DNA of 49,969 nt from Marmoricola sp. (GTDB taxonomy: Bacteria > Actinomycetota > Actinomycetes > Propionibacteriales > Nocardioidaceae). Each line of letters begins with the position of its first letter. The first letter of the stretch is position 1. The position numbers and the translations under genes were made by a program. The notes under the pieces were generated by a model, which saw only the letters and a list, made by a program, of their open reading frames with translations, made no database searches and had not been told where the DNA came from. Shown piece by piece: positions 49,133-49,969 of the stretch. The stretch is taken from assembly GCA_025965195.1 (NCBI GenBank), contig JAOPXK010000128.1:1-49969 (forward strand), read 5' to 3'.

Positions 49133-49573
49133 TCAGACGCCCAGGTCGATCTGGCAGACGTCCTTGGCTTCCTGGTCGATCCCGTTGGCCGCGTTGACCA
49201 CGTCGTCGGAGGAGAGCTGGTCGGCCGCACCGATGATCGCCTTGAGCTTGGCAGCGCTCAGGCCGGTCGGCTTGTCACCGTTGGCGAACGCGGACGGCTT
49301 GATCCCGGCACTCTTCAAGGCATCGCTGAGGCCCTCGACCGCCCCGAGGAAGGTCTGCCACTCGTCGCTGAGGTCATCGGGAGCCTTCGCGCCCAGCGAC
49401 TTGAGCAACGGCAGGTGAGTGACCAACGCGTCCGAGCTGGTGTCCGAAATCATGTCGGCGATCTGGGGCTGGTCCTTCGTGAGTGCCGAGCAGTACCCCT
49501 TGATCGGGTCACCACAGCCCGCGAGCGCACCGGCGAGCATCAGGCTCACCGCGATCGCGGTGAGCCGCCTCAC
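49133..49573 (-). CDS. putative lipoprotein
   Basis: A 146-residue exported protein: basic start (MRRLTAIAVSLMLAGALAGC) and lipobox LAGC with Cys20, then DPIKGYCSALTKDQPQIAD. The mature part is helical and polar with a further Cys pair (in GYCSAL and DVCQIDL) that may form a disulfide. The GTG overlaps the pyrF stop (GTGA). I recognise no named domain. Confidence 0.8.
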   Translation of the reverse strand: MRRLTAIAVSLMLAGALAGCGDPIKGYCSALTKDQPQIADMISDTSSDALVTHLPLLKSLGAKAPDDLSDEWQTFLGAVEGLSDALKSAGIKPSAFANGDKPTGLSAAKLKAIIGAADQLSSDDVVNAANGIDQEAKDVCQIDLGV

Positions 49574-49969
49574 GCGCTCGCCACCTTGGCGAACGACTCC
49601 GCGGCCTGCTCGGCTGTCGCTCGCAGTGCCGCCGCATCCGGGCCTGCGGAAAGGATCTCCCGCGAGCTCGAGGGCAGCACCTGATGGAGTACGCCGGCGA
49701 AGATCCGGCGGACGTCGTCGGGGCCTCCACCCTGCGCTCCGATCCCGGGCACGAGGAGAGGTCCGTTGATCGCGAGATCCTCCCCCGTTTCGCCGATGGT
49801 CGCGCCCACGACCGCGCCGAAGGAGCAAAGCGGCTCAGCGCAAGCGTTGAGCCTGGCGATCTCGGCAAGCAACGTGCCGGCGACGGTCAGGCCAGCGTCC
49901 GTCCTGGCGTGCTGCACCTGCGGGCCCTCCGGGTTCGAGGTCAGCGCGAGCACGAACACGCCGGCGTCG
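49570..49969 (-). CDS. pyrF: orotidine-5'-phosphate decarboxylase, C-terminal part
   Basis: Final UMP synthesis step. Only about 133 C-terminal residues are in the window; the 5' part lies beyond the right edge. Seen: VFVLALTSNPEGPQVQHAR, GAVVGATIG, LLVPGIGAQGG (phosphate-binding loop) and SREILSAGPDAAALR, as in the long mycobacterial PyrF type. Confidence 0.9.
   Translation of the reverse strand, partial: DAGVFVLALTSNPEGPQVQHARTDAGLTVAGTLLAEIARLNACAEPLCSFGAVVGATIGETGEDLAINGPLLVPGIGAQGGGPDDVRRIFAGVLHQVLPSSSREILSAGPDAAALRATAEQAAESFAKVASA

Overview
The window looks like a chromosomal core block of a high-GC actinobacterium of the Nocardioides type (Propionibacteriales). The evidence is the 5' end of a 16S rRNA gene at the left edge, an actinobacterial IHF (mIHF), a metal-binding fold of the mycothiol-dependent isomerase type, an EthA-type monooxygenase, many GTG starts and many apparently leaderless genes. 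From memory, the order pyrF-mihF-gmk-rpoZ-coaBC-metK-priA-def-fmt-rsmB-rpe-ribD...ribH, then infC-rpmI-rplT-trmH-pheST-arg operon-mpg-tyrS follows the mycobacterial map closely. Nearly everything is transcribed leftward. I see no insertion sequence, prophage, CRISPR array or tRNA gene.

Left part, read right to left: the arg operon starts at 14809 with argC, then a small ACT-domain protein, argJ, argB, argD, argF, argR, argG and argH. Most junctions up to argR overlap by a few bases. Beyond argH come an alpha/beta hydrolase, 3-methyladenine glycosylase, a PaiB-like flavin protein, a TIGR03086-type protein, tyrS and an FMN-dependent hydroxy-acid oxidase. Last is the 16S gene, preceded by two tandem consensus-like promoters and a structured leader. 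The only stretch over 300 bases without a protein gene is 121-639; it holds that leader and those promoters.

Middle: pheS-pheT lies upstream of argC, with a soluble PAS histidine kinase, a two-TM peptide, a SpoU methyltransferase and rplT-rpmI-infC further right. infC appears to start at ATC behind a leader with an intrinsic-terminator hairpin and a competing upstream arm. From 22573 to 28787 is a more accessory segment: a secreted GH5 glycosidase, an SseB-like protein, a small membrane protein, a PLP amino-acid deaminase/aldolase, a P-loop kinase, a double-GNAT acetyltransferase and an aldose-1-epimerase-like protein.

Right part: an FMN riboswitch precedes ribD-ribE-ribBA-ribH-hisE-hisG and a PH-domain membrane protein. 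Divergent from it are a thioredoxin and an aldehyde dehydrogenase. Then come rpe, a TfoX-like protein, a cupin, def-fmt-yjbR-rsmB, an EthA-like monooxygenase, priA, metK, and coaBC-rpoZ-gmk-mihF, ending with a lipoprotein and the C-terminal part of pyrF.

The most unusual content is in the spacers. Two (14850-14988 and 28790-29060) hold strictly periodic repeat arrays, with 22-bp and 32-bp periods, in which several forward units face several inverted units. Two more spacers hold simpler facing repeats. A perfect 15-bp inverted repeat lies inside the first codons of priA. Palindromes sit on the apparent -10 or -35 boxes of pheST, metK and mihF.
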